NCBI RefSeq assembly: GCF_900112595.1
Contig: NZ_FOMI01000003.1
Location: 62,001 to 126,000, forward strand
Direction of reading: 5' to 3'
Source of the DNA: Algibacter pectinivorans
GTDB taxonomy: Bacteria > Bacteroidota > Bacteroidia > Flavobacteriales > Flavobacteriaceae
DNA length: 64,000 nt
This document shows positions 18,937 to 28,852 of the stretch, one piece after another. Numbering within the stretch: the first letter of the stretch is position 1; each line of letters starts with the position of its first letter. The notes below the pieces were generated by a model. That model made no database searches. It was not told where the DNA came from and saw only the letters and a list, made by a program, of their open reading frames with translations. The position numbers were made by a program, and so were the translations under genes.

Positions 18937-20823
18937 ATGGAAGAAAAGAAATTAGATATTAATTCGATTATTGGCTTTGTGCTTATTTTCGGAATATTAG
19001 CCTACATGCTTTGGCAAAATCAACCTACGCCAGAAGAACTAGAAGCTCAGGAAAAAGCAAAACAAGAGCAGGTAGAGGCAGAGCAAAAAGCAAAAGCTCA
19101 AGATGATACTTTATTGACTACTGCAGCAGATTACGCCGTTGGTTCTGGTGTAGATTCGCTTCAAATGATTCAGTTAAAAAACAAATTAGGTGCATTTGCT
19201 TATTCTGCAGCGCAATCTAATGATAAAGAAACAGTTGTTGAAAGCGATTTATTTGCACTTAAATTTAGCAACAAAGGTGGTTTTCTTTCAGAAGTACGTT
19301 TAAAGGAATTTGTAGATTACGATTCTATTCCAATTTATATGATTAAGGATAATAATGCATCCTTTAATATAAACTTCGGAACAACAGATAGCCGAATTCT
19401 AAATACTAAAGATTTACCATTTGTACCAAAAGTTACTAAAAATGGCGATGTAACTGTGGTTTCTATGAAACTTAAAGTTTCCGAAAGTCAGTTTTTAGAA
19501 TACCGTTACGAGATTAAAGAGGGCGATTATATGATAGATTTTGCTATCCGTTCTCAAGGCTTAAGCTCTGTTATTAATAGTTCGCAAGCCATTAATTTAG
19601 ATTGGAAATTAAAAGGTTTCAGACATGCAAAAAGTATTTCTTATGAAAATAGATATACCGATTTGCATTATGATTACGAAGATGGTAAGGCAGATTATAC
19701 CAGAGATGGTGAGGATGATGTTGAAGATGTATCTTGGATTGGTTACAAACAGCATTTCTTTTCTTCGGTATTATTAACAGATAATAAATTTAAGAATGTA
19801 AAAGTTAAAACTGAAAATTTAGTACAAGACGAAGAAATAGATACCGTGTTTACTAAAAGTTTTGCATCTTCTATTCCTTTAGAATTACAAGGTGGTGAGT
19901 TTAACCAAACCATGGATTGGTATTACGGACCAAGTGATTTTAAAGTATTAAATGCATACGACAGAAATCTAGACGAATTAGTGCCATTTGGATGGGGACT
20001 TTTTGGTTGGATTAACCGTTATATTTTTATGCCTTTATTTGGGTTTTTAGGTGGGTACATGTCTTACGGAATTGCTATTGTTGTCATGACAGTATTAGTG
20101 AAGTTCTTATTGTCGTTTGTGCAATACAAGCAGTTTTTATCTCAGGCAAAAATGAAAATTTTAAAGCCAGAATTAGATGCTATTCGCGAAAAGTATAAGG
20201 ATAACAAAATGAAAGCGCAACAAGAAACAATGGCGTTGCAAACTAAAGCAGGAGCTAGCCCTATGGCAGGATGTTTACCAGCTTTAATTCAGCTTCCCGT
20301 GTTTTATGCCTTATTCCAGTTTTTCCCATCGGCATTCGATTTAAGACAGAAATCTTTCCTTTGGGTTAACGATTTATCGTCTTACGATGTTATTGCAGAC
20401 TTGCCATTTAATATACCTTTTTATGGAAACCACGTAAGTTTATTTCCAATATTAGCGTCTATAGCCATATTCTTTTATATGCGACTAACTACAGGACAAA
20501 ATATGCAATCGCAACCACAGCAAGAAGGCATGCCAGATATGGCAAAAATGATGAAGTATATGATGTACTTCTCGCCAATAATGATGTTGTTTTTCTTTAA
20601 TAACTATGCGTCTGGTTTAAGTTTATACTACTTTATTTCTAATGTTATTAGTATTGGAATTATTTTAGTAATTAAAAACTTTATTCTTGATGAAGATAAG
20701 ATTCATGCTCAAATTCAAGAAAAGAAGAAGCAGCCTAAAAAGGAAAATCGTTTTCAGAAAAAAATGGCTGAAATGATGGAACAAGCCGAAAAACAAAAAC
20801 AAGCGCAGCAAAAGCGTAAATAA
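18937..20823 (+). CDS. yidC: membrane protein insertase YidC
   Basis: A 628-residue inner-membrane insertase and foldase for membrane proteins. An N-terminal anchor helix lies at about residues 8-23. A large periplasmic beta domain follows at about 75-340. The conserved five-helix core starts near 350 and includes the cytoplasmic loop KILKPELDAIREKYKDNK and GCLPALIQLPVFYALFQFF. The C-terminal tail is highly basic (QKKMAEMMEQAEKQKQ). It follows pyrG by 124 bases. Confidence 0.97.
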   Translation: MEEKKLDINSIIGFVLIFGILAYMLWQNQPTPEELEAQEKAKQEQVEAEQKAKAQDDTLLTTAADYAVGSGVDSLQMIQLKNKLGAFAYSAAQSNDKETVVESDLFALKFSNKGGFLSEVRLKEFVDYDSIPIYMIKDNNASFNINFGTTDSRILNTKDLPFVPKVTKNGDVTVVSMKLKVSESQFLEYRYEIKEGDYMIDFAIRSQGLSSVINSSQAINLDWKLKGFRHAKSISYENRYTDLHYDYEDGKADYTRDGEDDVEDVSWIGYKQHFFSSVLLTDNKFKNVKVKTENLVQDEEIDTVFTKSFASSIPLELQGGEFNQTMDWYYGPSDFKVLNAYDRNLDELVPFGWGLFGWINRYIFMPLFGFLGGYMSYGIAIVVMTVLVKFLLSFVQYKQFLSQAKMKILKPELDAIREKYKDNKMKAQQETMALQTKAGASPMAGCLPALIQLPVFYALFQFFPSAFDLRQKSFLWVNDLSSYDVIADLPFNIPFYGNHVSLFPILASIAIFFYMRLTTGQNMQSQPQQEGMPDMAKMMKYMMYFSPIMMLFFFNNYASGLSLYYFISNVISIGIILVIKNFILDEDKIHAQIQEKKKQPKKENRFQKKMAEMMEQAEKQKQAQQKRK

Positions 20824-20867
20824 TCTTTACTGCAAGGTTTTTAAGCTCTTGTAGATACTATTAAATT

Positions 20868-20903
20868 AAAAAAGCTGTCAGAAATCATTTTGGCAGCTTT
20901 TTT
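20868..20903 (+). terminator. Rho-independent terminator after yidC
   Basis: AAAAAAGCTGTCA pairs with TGGCAGCTTTTTT across a 9-nt loop and is followed by T residues. It lies about 45 bases after the yidC stop. Confidence 0.85.
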
Positions 20904-20977
20904 GTTATAAGAAATTTAGAGTTTATGCGTTAGTGGAGTATAATTTCCGCGAAAGCGATAAAATTAAAATTTTAAAC

Positions 20978-21682
20978 ATGAAAACAGGTTATAATTTATT
21001 TTTCTTCTTAATGTTAAGTGGGCTTATGTTTGGGCAAACTATAAATCAGTTTGACGAAAACGGAAAACGTCATGGTGTTTGGCAAAAGAAATTTGAAGGT
21101 ACAGATGTTTTAAGGTACGAAGGCCAATTTGCTCATGGCAAGGAAATAGGTTTGTTTAAGTTTTATAAGTATTATAAAAAGAAAGGCATTTTGTCTGCTA
21201 CTAAGTTGTTTAATGACACTAACCAGAAAGCAGAAGTCACTTTTTTAGCGTCTAACGGAAGGGTGATTAGTAAGGGAGAAATGGATGGTAAAACCTATAT
21301 TGGCACTTGGAAGTATTACCAAAAAAACTCCGATCAATTACTTATTCTGGAACATTATAACGACCATGGCGCTTTAATAGGGGAGCGTTTGGTGTATTAT
21401 CCTAACGGGCAAATAGCCGAAAAGCAAAATTATGTTAACGGTAAACTAGATGGCGAATCTCTGTGGTTGTCAGAAAAAAATGTAGTGCTAAAAAGCTATG
21501 TGTATGAAAACGGCGAGTTACATGGAGAGGCCAAATTTTATAATCCTAAAGGTGAATTACTTTCCGAAGGGCGTTATAAACGAGGTAAAAAAGATGGCGT
21601 TTGGAAGTACTACGAAAACGGTAAACTTACCAATGAAAAAGACTTTACATATAAACCAAAATACATAAAAAAAACGCCTTAA
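20978..21682 (+). CDS. exported MORN/YwqK-type repeat protein
   Basis: A 234-residue protein with a signal peptide (MKTGYNLFFFLMLSGLMFGQ, cleaved near Gln 20). At least five short repeats follow, of the form G-x-W-x-x-Y / YPNGQ-x-x-x-x-x-Y-x-x-G-K-x-D/H-G. These are the MORN-like units of the YwqK family, including GKLDGESLWL and GKKDGVWKYY. It probably acts as a periplasmic or surface scaffold. The frame is open from a GTG at 20933, but the signal peptide marks the ATG at 20978. Confidence 0.85.
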   Translation: MKTGYNLFFFLMLSGLMFGQTINQFDENGKRHGVWQKKFEGTDVLRYEGQFAHGKEIGLFKFYKYYKKKGILSATKLFNDTNQKAEVTFLASNGRVISKGEMDGKTYIGTWKYYQKNSDQLLILEHYNDHGALIGERLVYYPNGQIAEKQNYVNGKLDGESLWLSEKNVVLKSYVYENGELHGEAKFYNPKGELLSEGRYKRGKKDGVWKYYENGKLTNEKDFTYKPKYIKKTP

Positions 21683-21702
21683 TTTCTTAAGGCGTCCTTT
21701 TT
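21674..21702 (+). terminator. terminator overlapping the stop of the MORN-repeat gene
   Basis: A perfect 9-bp stem ACGCCTTAA / TTAAGGCGT with loop TTTC includes the TAA stop codon (21680-21682). It is followed by CCTTTTT, and an A-run precedes it, so it may work in both directions. It separates the MORN-repeat gene from the convergent fasciclin gene. Confidence 0.85.
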
Positions 21703-21761
21703 CATAGACCACTTTTAGTAATAATTCTAATTGTAATCTACAATCAACAAACCAAACTATA

Positions 21762-22745
21762 TTATTCCGCAGCAGGAAGTATTACTTTGTCAATGACGTG
21801 TACCACACCATTTACACCTTGAATATCTACTAAGGTTGTAATAATGTTACTCATTCTTCCATTACCATCTGTAAGTGTAAACGTAGAGGTATCGGCCATA
21901 ATTGGACCACCAAGTGTACCTACTTCTCCAGTTGCTAAAGCACTAGATTGTACATTTGCATTTACTATATGGTGTAATAATACGGCATCAACAGTACTCG
22001 TTTCAATCTCTGTAAGTGCGTCCACTTCCAATTCTGCTAATAAATCTACAAAAGCATCGTTAGTAGGAGCAAAAACAGTAAAAGGTCCTGCATCTGGATT
22101 GGATACTGTTTCAATGTAAGGGACGGTTGGGGCACCAGAATCGGCATACGCTAATGCATCTACCAAAATAGATAATGCAGGATTTGTAGTTGCAAATGTT
22201 GCTATGGTTGGTAACGCTATAACTTGATCGATAACATGAACCACACCATTTGTAGTCATTACATCCGGTAGGGTTACTTCGGCGCCACCATTAAACATAA
22301 CACCTGCTGTTCCATCATAGTATAAACTTAATTTTGTTCCGCTTGGTCCATCGGCTAAAGTGTTGGTATATCCTGTATTTCCAGAAAGGTCTGCAGAGGT
22401 AATGTTGGTACCTGCAATTACGTGGTTTAATAACACTTGGGTTAATACATCGTTTGGAACTTCAGATAGTGAATTAAAACCATTATCAGCTAAAAACGCT
22501 GTAAAAGCGGCATTGGTTGGAGCTAAAACAGTTTTGTCTCCATCTGCAGTTAGGGCATCTACTAATCCAGCTTGCACAACAGCATCAACTAAAATACTTA
22601 AGTCGTCTACAGTTTGCGCTGTTTCTACAATATTAAGTTGCATTGGTGGTTCAGGAGTATTGTCGTCATCATCGCTACAAGAGCTAAATGCTATTAAAAG
22701 CACTGAGGCTAAAGTTATTTTTTTTAAAGGATTTAAGATTTTCAT
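21762..22745 (-). CDS. lipoprotein with two fasciclin (FAS1) domains
   Basis: A 327-residue protein. The lipoprotein signal ends FSSC (Cys 23) and is followed by an acidic Ser/Asp linker. Two FAS1 domains then follow, each with the pattern TVFAPTN-x-AF...LL...L...HI(V/I)...VIDKV: roughly residues 40-185 and 186-325. FAS1 domains mediate adhesion at the cell surface. The protein is full length with its own promoter upstream. Confidence 0.93.
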   Translation of the reverse strand: MKILNPLKKITLASVLLIAFSSCSDDDDNTPEPPMQLNIVETAQTVDDLSILVDAVVQAGLVDALTADGDKTVLAPTNAAFTAFLADNGFNSLSEVPNDVLTQVLLNHVIAGTNITSADLSGNTGYTNTLADGPSGTKLSLYYDGTAGVMFNGGAEVTLPDVMTTNGVVHVIDQVIALPTIATFATTNPALSILVDALAYADSGAPTVPYIETVSNPDAGPFTVFAPTNDAFVDLLAELEVDALTEIETSTVDAVLLHHIVNANVQSSALATGEVGTLGGPIMADTSTFTLTDGNGRMSNIITTLVDIQGVNGVVHVIDKVILPAAE

Positions 22746-22771
22746 AATGTTTGTGTTTAAGTTTTGTTTAA

Positions 22772-22798
22772 CAAATATATAAAATAATTAAACACAAT
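22772..22798 (-). promoter_or_regulatory. promoter of the fasciclin gene
   Basis: On the minus strand TATATTTG (22779-22772) fits the Bacteroidota -7 box. An ATTG (22798-22795) lies 15 bases further upstream, a shorter gap than usual. The box lies 27 bases before the start codon. Confidence 0.5.
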
Positions 22799-22876
22799 TT
22801 CTGTTTTGTTTATGTTTTTTTATAAAAAATAAAACAAAACGAATTTCCTTAGCCTTTAACATTTAAGCTAAACGCA

Positions 22877-22905
22877 TTGCAATCTTACAATAATACGTAT
22901 CTTTG
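22877..22905 (+). promoter_or_regulatory. promoter of mnmA
   Basis: TTG (22877-22879), an 18-base spacer and TATCTTTG (22898-22905) match the Bacteroidota -33/-7 pattern. The ATG of mnmA is 18 bases downstream. Confidence 0.7.
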
Positions 22906-22923
22906 TAAACTAATTTTTTAAGA

Positions 22924-24111
22924 ATGAAACGCGTTATAATTGGACTTTCTGGAGGTGTAGACTCTAGTGTTGCAGCATACTTGTTACAACAACAAGGCTA
23001 TGAGGTTATTGGTTTGTTTATGAAAAACTGGCATGACGATTCGGTTACCATTTCTAATGAGTGTCCGTGGTTAGATGATAGTAATGATGCTATGTTGGTT
23101 GCCGAAAAATTAGGTATACCATTTCAAACCGTCGATTTAAGTGAACAATATAAGGAGCGTATTGTAGATTATATGTTTCATGAATACGAAAAAGGAAGAA
23201 CACCAAACCCAGATGTGCTATGTAATAGAGAGATAAAGTTTGATGTTTTTATGAAAATAGCCTTAGATCTTGGGGCAGATTACGTGGCTACAGGTCATTA
23301 TTGCAGAAAAGGAACCATTCAGAAAGACGGAAAAGAAGTATATCAACTTTTAGCAGGTGTTGATGGAAACAAAGATCAATCGTATTTTTTATGTCAATTA
23401 TCACAAGAACAATTATCTAAAGCATTATTTCCAATTGGTGAATTAACAAAACCAGAGGTAAGAGAAATAGCTACCAAACTAGATTTAGTTACAGCCGAAA
23501 AGAAAGATTCTCAAGGGCTTTGTTTTATAGGTAAAGTAAAGTTGCCAGATTTTTTGCAACAACAACTTAAACCTAAAGAGGGTGTAATTGTAGAAGTACC
23601 TAAAGAGCAAGCCGTTTATAGTGAGGTAAAAACGCAATTTGATTCCGAAATAGAAAAACTAGAATACCTATCGCGTAAAATTGATTATAATATTAATCAA
23701 GGTAAAGTAGTAGGTAAACATCAAGGTGCGCATTATTTTACAAAAGGACAACGTAAAGGATTAGGTGTGGGTGGCACAGTAGAACCGTTGTTTGTTATTG
23801 ATACCGATGTAGAAGAGAATATTATATACACCGGTCAAGGTAAAGCCCATCCTGGTTTGTACAAAAAAGCATTATTTGTTAGTAATGAAGAATTACATTG
23901 GATTCGTGAAGATTTAGCTTTAAAGCTAGACGAAACCATGCAAGTAAAAGCAAGAATTAGATACCGACAAGCTTTAGAGGATGCAACGCTTTATAAAGTA
24001 GATGGCGGCTTGTATGTAGAGTTTAACGAATTTCAGTCTGCAATAACCGAAGGACAATTTGTAGCTTGGTATATTGAAGATGAATTAATAGGTTCGGGAG
24101 TAATTTCATAA
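22924..24111 (+). CDS. mnmA: tRNA-specific 2-thiouridylase MnmA
   Basis: Transfers sulfur to U34 of Lys, Glu and Gln tRNAs. The PP-loop GLSGGVDSS sits at residues 7-15. The catalytic Cys100 is in [12 protein letters not shown] and the persulfide Cys in SQGLCFIGK. The tRNA-binding [10 protein letters not shown] follows. The protein is 395 residues, slightly longer than E. coli MnmA because of an insertion around [19 protein letters not shown], as seen in Bacteroidota. It probably shares a transcript with the S8 peptidase gene 26 bases downstream. Confidence 0.97.
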   Translation: MKRVIIGLSGGVDSSVAAYLLQQQGYEVIGLFMKNWHDDSVTISNECPWLDDSNDAMLVAEKLGIPFQTVDLSEQYKERIVDYMFHEYEKGRTPNPDVLCNREIKFDVFMKIALDLGADYVATGHYCRKGTIQKDGKEVYQLLAGVDGNKDQSYFLCQLSQEQLSKALFPIGELTKPEVREIATKLDLVTAEKKDSQGLCFIGKVKLPDFLQQQLKPKEGVIVEVPKEQAVYSEVKTQFDSEIEKLEYLSRKIDYNINQGKVVGKHQGAHYFTKGQRKGLGVGGTVEPLFVIDTDVEENIIYTGQGKAHPGLYKKALFVSNEELHWIREDLALKLDETMQVKARIRYRQALEDATLYKVDGGLYVEFNEFQSAITEGQFVAWYIEDELIGSGVIS

Positions 24112-24137
24112 CTTAGCAAAGCTAATGCCTTCGAGTT

Positions 24138-25763
24138 ATGAAAAAAGTATCTATTCTATTTATCGTATTTGTTCTACTTATTAATAATGTATCTGCCCAA
24201 ATAGAAGATGCTTGGGTGTACCTTACCGATAAAGAGAATGTATCTGCTTCATTGGCTAATCCAATTTCTATACTTACCCAAAAGGCTATTGATAGAAAAA
24301 ATGCGCATAACGTAACCATCGACGAACGAGATGTACCCGTTAACGAGGCTTATATTGCACAATTAAAAAATACGGCGGGTATAACGGTATTGGCTAAATC
24401 TAAATGGTTTAATGCTGTACATGTTCGAGGTATTCAAACCAATATTGAGGCTTTAACTGGTTTAAGTTTTGTAAGTAGAATTGATTTTGCAGATAAAAGT
24501 TTAAACGCAAAAAATACTGTAGTTACCAAAAAACAGAATAAGCAATTTAAGCTTGAAAGTGCAATAACTACTTTCGATTACGGCAATTCTGCCAATCAAA
24601 TAGAAATGTTTAATGGTCATGTTTTACACTTAGCAGATTATACGGGTTCTGGAATGACAGTTGCTATTTTAGATGCTGGTTTTCCTAATGTAAATACTAT
24701 GGCGGCGTTTCAAAGACTACGAGATGCTGGTAACCTTTTAGGAAGTTACGATTTTGTAAATAGAGATGTTAATGTATATACGGGTACGTCTAGTAATCAT
24801 GGTACCTTAGTACTAAGCAATATGGCTGGATACATTGAAAATGAATTTGTTGGTACGGCTCCTGATGCTTCTTATTATTTATTTATAACCGAAGATAGCG
24901 CCAATGAAAACCCAGTTGAAGAAAGTTATTGGGTTGAAGCAGCCGAACGTGCCGATAGTTTAGGTGTCGATATTTTAAATACCTCCTTAGGTTATAAAGA
25001 TTACGCACCAAATTATACAAGATATACTCATGCTGATACCGATTTAGACGGCTACACCACCTACATAACTCGAGGTGCAAATATAGCTTTTGAAAAAGGT
25101 TTACTTATGGTAACTTCGGCAGGAAACTCAGGAAATGATGGAGTAGGAGCGCCTGCAGATTCTCCAAATGTTTTATCCATAGGCGCTGTAAATTCATCAG
25201 GAGATTATGTTTCTTTTAGTTCGGTAGGTAGTGCTATACAGCCAACACAAAAACCAGATGTGGTGGCCCAAGGTTTGGCTAGTGTTGTGGTTACAGAAAA
25301 CGATGTTATTGGCACATCCAATGGTACTTCATTTAGTTCGCCTATTATTGCTGGCGGAATAACATGTTTGTGGCAAGCTTTACCAGAGAAAACAAATGAA
25401 GAAATTATGCAATTAGTTAGGGAGTCCGCATCACAATACAATACACCAGATTATTTTTTAGGCTATGGCATTCCTAATCTGGAATTGGCTTTAAATAGTG
25501 CTTTAACAGTTAAAGAAAATGGGGTTAATAATGCTTTTAAAATTTATCCGAATCCCGTTTATAATAAGTTGTTTTTTGAACTTCCTTCTGAGGATACTAC
25601 AGTTTCAGTAAAGTTATATGACGTTTTAGGACAAGAAGTGAATAGCTTTCAAATAACGTATTATCAAAATGAAATAAATACAACAGCACTAGCTAATGGT
25701 ATATATTTTATTCGAGTTGAAAGCAGTTTTATTTCAAAAACCTTCAAAATTATAAAGCACTAA
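24138..25763 (+). CDS. S8 (subtilisin-like) peptidase with T9SS sorting domain
   Basis: A 541-residue secreted protease with a signal peptide ending in NVSAQ (residue 21). The catalytic Asp is in MTVAILDAGFP, the His in SSNHGTLVLSNM and the Ser in NGTSFSSPIIAGG. The last 75 residues begin KIYPNPVYNKLFF and end FKIIKH, a type A sorting domain for the type IX secretion system, so the enzyme is exported to the surface or medium. Its stop overlaps the next start (TAATG). Confidence 0.95.
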   Translation: MKKVSILFIVFVLLINNVSAQIEDAWVYLTDKENVSASLANPISILTQKAIDRKNAHNVTIDERDVPVNEAYIAQLKNTAGITVLAKSKWFNAVHVRGIQTNIEALTGLSFVSRIDFADKSLNAKNTVVTKKQNKQFKLESAITTFDYGNSANQIEMFNGHVLHLADYTGSGMTVAILDAGFPNVNTMAAFQRLRDAGNLLGSYDFVNRDVNVYTGTSSNHGTLVLSNMAGYIENEFVGTAPDASYYLFITEDSANENPVEESYWVEAAERADSLGVDILNTSLGYKDYAPNYTRYTHADTDLDGYTTYITRGANIAFEKGLLMVTSAGNSGNDGVGAPADSPNVLSIGAVNSSGDYVSFSSVGSAIQPTQKPDVVAQGLASVVVTENDVIGTSNGTSFSSPIIAGGITCLWQALPEKTNEEIMQLVRESASQYNTPDYFLGYGIPNLELALNSALTVKENGVNNAFKIYPNPVYNKLFFELPSEDTTVSVKLYDVLGQEVNSFQITYYQNEINTTALANGIYFIRVESSFISKTFKIIKH

Positions 25764-26704
25764 TGGCAAACAGAATTACAACTTTATTCGGAATTAAATA
25801 CCCCATTATACAAGCAGGAATGGTTTGGAATAGTGGTTGGCAATTAGCATCGGCTTCAAGTAATTCGGGTATTTTAGGACTTATTGGAGCAGGATCTATG
25901 TATCCAGACGTTTTACGAGAGCACATACAAAAATGCAAAAAAGCAACCCATAAACCTTTTGGTGTTAATGTGCCTATGTTGTATCCAAACATTCAAGAAA
26001 TAATGGATATTATAGTTGAGGAAGGTGTTAAAATTGTGTTTACTTCGGCAGGAAATCCAAAAACGTGGACAGCTTGGTTAAAAGAACGCGGTATAACTGT
26101 TGTTCATGTTGTAAGCAGTGTCAAATTTGCTTTAAAAGCGCAAGAAGCTGGTGTTGATGCTATTGTGGCCGAAGGTTTTGAAGCTGGTGGGCATAATGGT
26201 AGAGACGAAACAACGACCTTAACTTTAATTCCTATGGTCAAGGAGCAGATACAAATTCCTATTGTAGCCGCTGGCGGAATTGCCACAGGTAGCGGCATGT
26301 TAGCAACCATGATTTTGGGTGCCGATGGTGTACAAATTGGTAGCCGATTTGTTGCTAGTAATGAAAGTTCGGCACATCAAGATTTTAAAAAGGTTGTTGT
26401 TGATGCTAAAGAAGGCGATACACAATTAACGTTAAAAGAGTTAGCTCCGGTGCGCTTAATTAAAAACAAGTTTTACAATCAAGTACAAGACTTATATAAA
26501 ACAGCGCCTACGGTAGAGCAACTTAAAGCATTGTTAGGTCGAGCAAGAGCAAAACGTGGAATGTTTGAAGGCGACCTAGAAGAAGGAGAGTTAGAAATTG
26601 GTCAAATTGCAGGGTTAATACATGATATAAAGCCTGTGGCTACTATTGTTCAAGATATTATAATGGCGTTTGAAATGGCTAAAAAAAACGTCTCAAATCT
26701 TTAA
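25763..26704 (+). CDS. nitronate monooxygenase / FabK-like flavin enzyme
   Basis: A 313-residue FMN TIM-barrel protein. It starts TTLFGIKYPIIQAGM, has the His of the active site in EAGGHNGRDE, and the phosphate-binding AAGGIATGSGM and GADGVQIGSRF. It either oxidises alkyl nitronates or acts as an enoyl-ACP reductase-like enzyme; the sequence alone does not settle which. It is translationally coupled to the S8 peptidase gene by a one-base overlap. Confidence 0.88.
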   Translation: MANRITTLFGIKYPIIQAGMVWNSGWQLASASSNSGILGLIGAGSMYPDVLREHIQKCKKATHKPFGVNVPMLYPNIQEIMDIIVEEGVKIVFTSAGNPKTWTAWLKERGITVVHVVSSVKFALKAQEAGVDAIVAEGFEAGGHNGRDETTTLTLIPMVKEQIQIPIVAAGGIATGSGMLATMILGADGVQIGSRFVASNESSAHQDFKKVVVDAKEGDTQLTLKELAPVRLIKNKFYNQVQDLYKTAPTVEQLKALLGRARAKRGMFEGDLEEGELEIGQIAGLIHDIKPVATIVQDIIMAFEMAKKNVSNL

Positions 26705-26747
26705 AAGAAATTTACTTTAAGTATCAAGTAAAGTTTACTTTTGCAAC

Positions 26748-28127
26748 ATGCAAATTAGTAACTACACAAAAGAATTTAAATACAATTGGCAACTAGCAGC
26801 TCCCGTAATGTTGGGCATGTTAGGACATACTTTTGTTAGTTTTGTAGATAACATAATGGTTGGGCAATTAGGTACAGCAGAACTTGCTGCGGTATCTTTA
26901 GGAAATAGCTTTATGTTTATTGCCATGTCCTTAGGTATTGGGTTTTCAACAGCCATAACGCCTTTAATAGCCGAAGCAGATTCTTCTAAAGATTTTATAA
27001 AAGGAAAATCGGCGTTTAAACACGGTTTGTTTTTATGTACCGTTTTAGGCATTTTACTTTTTTTACTGGTTTATTTTTCAAAACCGCTTATGTATTTAAT
27101 GAAACAACCTGTAGAGGTGGTCGAATTAGCTATTCCTTATCTTAATTATGTAGCTGTATCACTAATACCCTTAATTGTGTTTCAGGGCTTTAAACAGTTT
27201 AGTGATGGTTTATCCATGACTAAATACCCAATGTATGCCACATTAATAGGGAATATTATAAATATAGTTTTAAACTATGTATTAATTTTTGGAAAGTTTG
27301 GTTTCCCAGAATTAGGCATTGTAGGAGCGGCTTACGGAACCTTAGTGTCTAGGTTAGTTATGGTTTGGTACCTATGGTATTTATTAAAAGGTAAAGAAAA
27401 ATCGAAAGCATTTGTTACCAATATTAAGTTTTTTGTGCTCGATAAGTTAATGCTTAAAAAGATTTTAAATTTAGGCGCACCTAGTGCTATGCAAATGTTT
27501 TTTGAAGTAGCTATTTTTACCGCAGCTATTTGGCTAAGCGGATTACTAGGTAAAAATCCGCAAGCGGCTAATCAAATCGCTTTAAACCTTAGTTCTATGA
27601 CCTTTATGGTTGCCATGGGATTAAGTGTAGCGTCCATGATTCGTGTGGGTAATCAAAAAGGATTAAAAGCGTATTTAGAATTACGGCGTATTGCATTTTC
27701 TTTATTTTTAATGGGCACCTTACTAGCATTTTGTTTTGCCTTGCTTTTCTTTGCTTTTCATGATTACCTTCCAAGAATATATGTCGATTTTAATGACGCA
27801 GAAAATTATGCAGATAATATGGAGGTGGTAAGTATTGCATCAAACCTATTAATAGCTGCTGCTATTTTTCAAATAAGCGATAGTATTCAGGTGGTTGTTT
27901 TAGGCGCTTTACGCGGATTACAGGACGTAAAAATACCAACGGTAATAACATTTATATCGTATTGGTTAGTTGGGTTTCCTATAAGTTGGTTTTTAGGTGA
28001 TAAAGATGCTTACGGAAGTTTTGGTATTTGGTTAGGGTTGCTGGCTGGTTTAACTACGGCTTCAATTTTATTGTATATAAGGTTTAACTATTTGACAAAA
28101 AAGTTAATTGGAAAAAGTCTTAAGTGA
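26748..28127 (+). CDS. MATE-family efflux transporter
   Basis: A 459-residue membrane protein with 12 predicted helices in two homologous halves. It opens with WQLAAPVMLGMLGHTFVSFVDN and IMVGQLGTAELAAVSLGN, the classical NorM-type start. The second half starts near residue 235 (LNLGAPSAMQMFFEVAIF). It exports cationic drugs or metabolites against Na+ or H+. A TACTTTTG box (26736-26743) lies only four bases before the ATG. Confidence 0.93.
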   Translation: MQISNYTKEFKYNWQLAAPVMLGMLGHTFVSFVDNIMVGQLGTAELAAVSLGNSFMFIAMSLGIGFSTAITPLIAEADSSKDFIKGKSAFKHGLFLCTVLGILLFLLVYFSKPLMYLMKQPVEVVELAIPYLNYVAVSLIPLIVFQGFKQFSDGLSMTKYPMYATLIGNIINIVLNYVLIFGKFGFPELGIVGAAYGTLVSRLVMVWYLWYLLKGKEKSKAFVTNIKFFVLDKLMLKKILNLGAPSAMQMFFEVAIFTAAIWLSGLLGKNPQAANQIALNLSSMTFMVAMGLSVASMIRVGNQKGLKAYLELRRIAFSLFLMGTLLAFCFALLFFAFHDYLPRIYVDFNDAENYADNMEVVSIASNLLIAAAIFQISDSIQVVVLGALRGLQDVKIPTVITFISYWLVGFPISWFLGDKDAYGSFGIWLGLLAGLTTASILLYIRFNYLTKKLIGKSLK

Positions 28128-28165
28128 GCTAAAGTGTCTGGAGTATTTAAAGTTAAAAAACAAGT

Positions 28166-28519
28166 ATGACTAATAAAGAGTTTGCTCAAGTTTTAGAGAA
28201 AAGAACAATTGTATTTGCCACTGAAATTCTTAAACTTTCAGGGAGTCTTCCCAATACACCAGAATCATTAGTATTACGAAATCAAATATCAAAATCCGGG
28301 ACAAGCATAGGCGCTAACTATAGAGAAGCGAATAGATCTAGAAGTCCAAAAGATTTTAAAAATAAAATAAAAATCAGTTTAGCTGAAGCAAGTGAAACAG
28401 ATTACTGGCTTGAGATTATTGAGGAAATGGAAATGTTGAAAACGGCAAATATTTCTAAATTGAGAATTGAAGCCAAAGAACTTTTAGCTATTTTTACATC
28501 CATTGCAAACAAGCTTTAG
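28166..28519 (+). CDS. four-helix bundle protein (23S rRNA IVP family)
   Basis: A 117-residue protein with the family signature: LPNTPESLVLRNQISKSGTS, IGANYREANRSRSPKDF, and EASETDYWLEII. Relatives are encoded within 23S rRNA intervening sequences or stand alone, as here. They form pentameric four-helix bundles of uncertain function, possibly nucleic-acid binding. It lies in a neutral position between the MATE gene and a small acidic protein gene. Confidence 0.92.
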   Translation: MTNKEFAQVLEKRTIVFATEILKLSGSLPNTPESLVLRNQISKSGTSIGANYREANRSRSPKDFKNKIKISLAEASETDYWLEIIEEMEMLKTANISKLRIEAKELLAIFTSIANKL

Positions 28520-28602
28520 TTAATTAAATTTGAGTACTATTTCATTCGAGTAAGAAAAACTTTAAGTATTTATAACTTTAGACACTTTAAACTATAAAAA
28601 AA

Positions 28603-28830
28603 ATGAGTCTTCCAAAATTTATATTAGGTGATAACACCGAATTCCCAAATGCAATCTATGTGATTCATACCGAGTTTCCTAGGTTTATTATTAATCTTGA
28701 AAACGATGAGGTAGAGTGGTTTGAAGATTTTGATGCCGAAGACCAAAAAGAATTAGAAGTTGAAACCGAAAACGCTATTAAGGATGCTACAGATTTTTAC
28801 GATAGTGAGATAGCTAAGTACGACGAATAA
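28603..28830 (+). CDS. small acidic conserved protein
   Basis: A 75-residue soluble protein, strongly acidic in its second half (WFEDFDAEDQKELEVETENA). A beta-rich N-terminal part reads TEFPNAIYVIHTEFPRFIIN. I do not recognise a named family. Its start is preceded by an A-rich leader as in neighbouring genes, and it lies 22 bases before the PAP2 gene, suggesting one operon. Confidence 0.7.
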   Translation: MSLPKFILGDNTEFPNAIYVIHTEFPRFIINLENDEVEWFEDFDAEDQKELEVETENAIKDATDFYDSEIAKYDE

Positions 28831-28852
28831 AAACCGAAATACCTGTATTTAA